Source: Hawksworthiomyces lignivorus (taxonomy: Eukaryota; Ascomycota; Sordariomycetes; Ophiostomatales; Ophiostomataceae). From it: 25,147 bases of DNA. The position numbers and the translations under genes were made by a program. The stretch lies in contig NTMA01000168.1 in NCBI GenBank assembly GCA_002917075.1, positions 1 to 25,147 on the forward strand, written 5' to 3'. The notes below the pieces were generated by a model. The model did not search any database, was not told where the DNA came from, and saw nothing but the letters and a program-made list of their open reading frames with translations. This document shows positions 22,201-25,147 of the stretch, piece by piece; position 1 is the stretch's first letter; the number at the start of each line of letters is the position of its first letter.

Positions 22201-22982
22201 AGTTGGAAGATTTGAGAGAACTCAGCACACATCGTCGTCTTGAGATTGCGGGTCTTCGTAGACGTCATCTGCTCGGCAGAGTAATCGAAGACCTCCTCGG
22301 ACAGGAGTCGCAGAATGATCATATTGTTCTCGCAAATAGATAAGCTGGAGCGGCAGGCAGTAATGATTTCATTGATGAAAGTGGGCCAGTTATGTGGCCA
22401 CTCCTGCTTCAGGATCGAGATCAGAACAAGATTCAGTTTGTTCAGGAGAGTCTTCTGCTGCCGGAGAGATTCCTCGGAGCTGGAACACTGGATGATAAAT
22501 TGAACGACGAAATTTCGTATTCCTGTGAGAATAGACGATCAGCGGGACGTTTGGACGGACGCAAGGCTTTTTCTCGGCCGACGGCATGGTGGGGGACCTG
22601 TGAAGGTCACTGTTGCTCAAACGCACCTTGGCACTGCTCTCGAGGCAGAACCTTCCACCTTGTCATGATGACATGGTCGAGAACTTGCAGAGCAAGAAAC
22701 TTAGTTTGCGGGTATGTTGCTTCGGACAGAATCTTGTCGACAATAAGCCAAGCGTCGGGGTCTTCTTTGAATTGGTTTAGAGCGCTTTCGGCTGCTTTTT
22801 GCTATAAACGGGTAAGGCGCGAGACCAAGTTAGTCCCTAAACCACAGAGCGTGATAAAAGTTGCGAGAGGGTTGCTTGGCTGGGTATGCAGCGGGAAGGA
22901 AAAGGAAGATACGAACCTGCTCACCACGGCCCTCGTAGAAAGCACGCACGGCAGCATCAAGCTCTGCCACGGTGGGAGCCAT
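19214..22982 (-). CDS. crm1: Exportin-1 (Crm1), nuclear export receptor, seven exons
   Basis: Karyopherin-beta that carries leucine-rich NES cargo out of the nucleus with RanGTP. Exons, in transcription order: 22982-22917, 22801-22627, 22522-21801, 21714-20949, 20878-20408, 20336-19538, 19454-19214. The six introns are 115, 104, 86, 70, 71 and 83 nt, all GT...AG and in frame, giving 1079 aa, the usual Crm1 length. The start lies in CCGCCATGG and begins [20 protein letters not shown]. The importin-beta N-terminal region follows at about 35-100 ([11 protein letters not shown]). The central HEAT repeats include the H9 loop [17 protein letters not shown] at about 430-446. The NES-groove segment is [13 protein letters not shown], with Thr526 where human Crm1 has Cys528. 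The C-terminal acidic tail ends SELEVEDEL. No frameshift or missing segment is seen. The upstream neighbour on the same strand is the aminotransferase, 1.6 kb away. Confidence 0.98.
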
Positions 22983-24575
22983 GGCGGAATAGAGAGAGCC
23001 AGACAGTTAAATAAAGAGCTCGATCTTCGACGAGGACGTCGAGAGTTGCCTATCTAGGTCAGCCCACCAAAAAGGCTGAAGATAGGTTATCGTCGGACCG
23101 TTGGACTGCAGAACAAGGCTGCCGGGCCTAGAAGAGCCAAAGCAAGGCCGCAATAAAACGCAAGTGGATGATATTCCAATTTTGGCAGACAGACCGAGAT
23201 GAGGTAGCTATCGAGCCGACAGGAAAAGAAAAAGACGATTTTTGCTTGGAGGGTTTTCGCTGTTTAAGAACGTGATGCTGGTTCTCGGCGTCGGGTTGGA
23301 GAGGTATTGGTCAAAACAGGAGCTCGCAAAGAGATGGAGACACGATGAGAGCGAAAGGATTCAGAAGAGAATGGGGGCACAAGTCAAACTGAGGATGGGA
23401 GCAATAGGAGTGAAAGGCAGCGCGCCCCCGTTTTCGCGTCTCGCTTTGCTACCTCCTCGGATGCGGTTCGGCGGCTTAAAATGGATTTAAAGACGATGTA
23501 GAACACAGTTCCTACTTTTAGGGAAGAGGAAAGAGGAGAGGTTAGTGCGGGAGGAGGGGGGAGGCTGGGCTGCGTCCGCGGTATATGAAGTTAGACAGAA
23601 ACGATACGGTGAAGAGGAAAATAAGAGATCGAGATGGAAAGAGACAGAAATGGACAAGAGAGAAGTTTACGTTCACGCAAGAGGGAAAGGGAAAAGTGAG
23701 GTGGCGGGGTTCAGAAGAGGGAAGGCGGTAGCCACAGTAGCAAGCAGGAGCCAGACAAGGTCGGTTACAGCGGGACAGGAATAGGAAAGCTTTGGGCAGC
23801 CCCGCGATTTAATTTTTGGCTCACTGTGATTAGCAAACCCTTTTGTTGGGTTCGCAATGCTGCAGCACGCTGCGGTTGCTGTCGACAGTCCCGCCCGTTG
23901 CTGTGGAGGGGAAAAGCAAGAGCTTTTCGACGATTTGGAGAGGGGAGGGGGAGACAAGCGCGGATTTTTAATCAGCCGAACCTATCCACCAAGCAAGCTG
24001 AGCTGCGCCACAGTCGTGCACCTGTCCAGGTAAAATTACAGGTCAAGGAACCTAGATTCCTGCTTCTGAAGCAAGCCTCCACTCAGCGTTCGAGATTTAG
24101 CGTTGGCAGGTTCCGACGTCACCGCGTACTAAACAAGGCATCTGCTACAAATTGCTCGGCGAGCCCATAGCAGCAGCGGCAAGCACATGTGAAAATAGAC
24201 TCACGACTGGGTGGGGTCGGTCTGGCAGTTTGAGGCCAGAAAAACGAAACAAATTCTATTTGCTTGCAAACGTTCTCACTGTTCCTGAGGGGCAGCTTTT
24301 GCCAATCGCTGCGGCAGCCGCGAAGGGTTGGTCAAATGGCGAAACTGCCAAACGGCCAAAGAACAGCTATCTAATGGCTGACACAGATCCGAGAGCTACC
24401 CTTGCAATTTCACACTCGTGGCAGCAGCAGGTCAAACGCACCATTTCACATTTTGTTTTCATTAGCCTGCAGGCTGGTTGCTTCTTTTATTTTGTATGAG
24501 CATGCATTTCAAGATTCGTAGGTAAATGGCGCGACAAAAATATGACACACATCCCTTAATCTATGGATATATATT
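22983..24575 (-). promoter_or_regulatory. Intergenic region: crm1 promoter side and aminotransferase 3' flank
   Basis: No gene is seen here; the open frames come from purine-rich sequence. On the crm1 sense strand the segment at about 23520-23720 is pyrimidine-rich (GA-rich on plus), as in many fungal promoters. CCAAT-type pentamers occur near 23166-23172 (plus) and 23303-23310 (minus). A perfect inverted repeat, GAAAAGC (23911-23917) and GCTTTTC (23922-23928), surrounds a 4-nt loop. None of these sites is proven functional. Confidence 0.45.
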
Positions 24576-25101
24576 CTATGCCTTTTGGTAGCCGAACTCA
24601 GCCAGACCCTCCTCAAGCGCCTTGAGCGCGCGGTCGATGTCGCCTCTTTCTGGGTAAAGCTGGAAATCTGGTTAGCACACTGGAAGAGAATTGGCGACCG
24701 ATCCAAAAAGAGGGCCTGCCTTGGAAACCTGAGAGAACTTACGACGCTAACGCCCATGTGGCCGAACCGGATGTACTTGGTAGCGATCTCTTTGTGGATG
24801 CCGCCGGCGAAAACGATGTTCTTCTTTGACAGGCTCGGCAGGATCTGCGAGATCTGGACCGTCTCGGGCAAGTAGATGGCCGTCATGCCATGCGCCTGAT
24901 CCTCGGGTTTCAGGGCTACCTGCTTCAAGCCCAGCTTGGTAATGGCCGCCTTGATCTTGTCAGAGGCCTCCTTGTGCTTGGCAAACCGCTCGGCAAGAGG
25001 GACAGAGAGGATGTGGGTCAGGGCCGTGTGCAGAGCGTGGACTAGCTGCGGCGATGGCGTCGCAAAGTAGGACGGCTTCTTGGCCTCGTAGTTTCTCATG
25101 A
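24576..25101 (-). CDS. Alanine/serine-glyoxylate aminotransferase, 3' part (partial)
   Basis: C-terminal two exons of a class V, PLP-dependent aminotransferase of the AGT/Agx1 type, which transfers an amino group to glyoxylate to make glycine. Exons are 25101-24743 and 24659-24576, separated by an 83-nt intron (24742-24660, GTAAGT...TTCCAG, phase 0). The first visible exon starts after a TAG acceptor at 25102-25104 with a CTGAC branch 10 nt upstream of the intron end, in phase with two leading bases. The protein shows the family block NYEAKKPSYFATPSPQLVHA, then KYIRFGHMGVSV, whose Arg is the expected substrate carboxylate-binding residue, and the C-terminus LYPERGDIDRALKALEEGL. It ends YQKA, which is not a PTS1 peroxisomal signal. 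The catalytic Lys and the N-terminus lie beyond the window, so substrate preference and localisation cannot be judged. Confidence 0.93.
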
Positions 25102-25147
25102 CTAGCCTTGGTCAGCCGGGGGAGGAAGGCAAGGCGCTTGAGGGGGG
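25102..25147 (-). other. Partial intron of the aminotransferase gene
   Basis: The minus strand shows a CTGAC branch point (plus 25111-25115) and a TAG acceptor (25102-25104), preceded by pyrimidine-rich sequence. The donor is outside the window. An in-frame TGA just upstream of the first visible ATG confirms that this segment is not coding. Confidence 0.8.

Overview
This window looks like nuclear chromosomal DNA from a filamentous ascomycete (Pezizomycotina, most likely a Sordariomycete). The evidence is short introns (69-115 nt) with GT...AG ends and CTGAC-type branch points, an exportin-1 whose sequence is of filamentous-fungal type, intergenic stretches rich in pyrimidine and poly(A) tracts, and large coding regions full of Ser/Pro/Gln/Ala low complexity. 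The species cannot be named from sequence alone. I see no rRNA, tRNA, transposase, reverse transcriptase, viral gene, secondary-metabolite enzyme or CRISPR array.

Layout. Positions 1-5019 hold no gene I can support. The last 2 kb of this stretch is strongly pyrimidine-rich and is probably the promoter and long 5' leader of the next gene. Positions 5020-6642 (+) encode a Q/P-rich, probably nuclear protein with a conserved-looking charged helix, a pure (CAG)16 tract, one in-frame 69-nt intron and an SV40-like nuclear localisation signal just after the splice junction. Positions 6643-11338 are a 4.7-kb gene-poor gap between convergent genes. Positions 15689-11339 (-) encode one very long TBC-domain Rab GTPase-activating protein in two exons joined by a 112-nt intron. 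Positions 15690-19213 hold the TBC promoter side, several AT-rich repeats, a conspicuous hairpin and the 3' side of crm1. Positions 22982-19214 (-) encode exportin-1/Crm1 in seven exons; I resolved every splice junction in frame, giving 1079 aa. Positions 22983-24575 are the crm1 promoter side. The window ends inside the 3' part of an alanine/serine-glyoxylate aminotransferase gene on the minus strand (25101-24576).

These genes do not form a cluster or pathway. They are a nuclear export receptor, a vesicle-traffic GAP, a photorespiratory/glycine-type aminotransferase and a probable regulator, as expected of a housekeeping chromosome arm. No previously undescribed system is evident. The best second-look items are the Thr at the leptomycin-B cysteine position of Crm1, two competing acceptors in the Q-rich gene (one would remove its nuclear signal), the unusual architecture of the TBC protein, and the large gene-free leaders and gaps.
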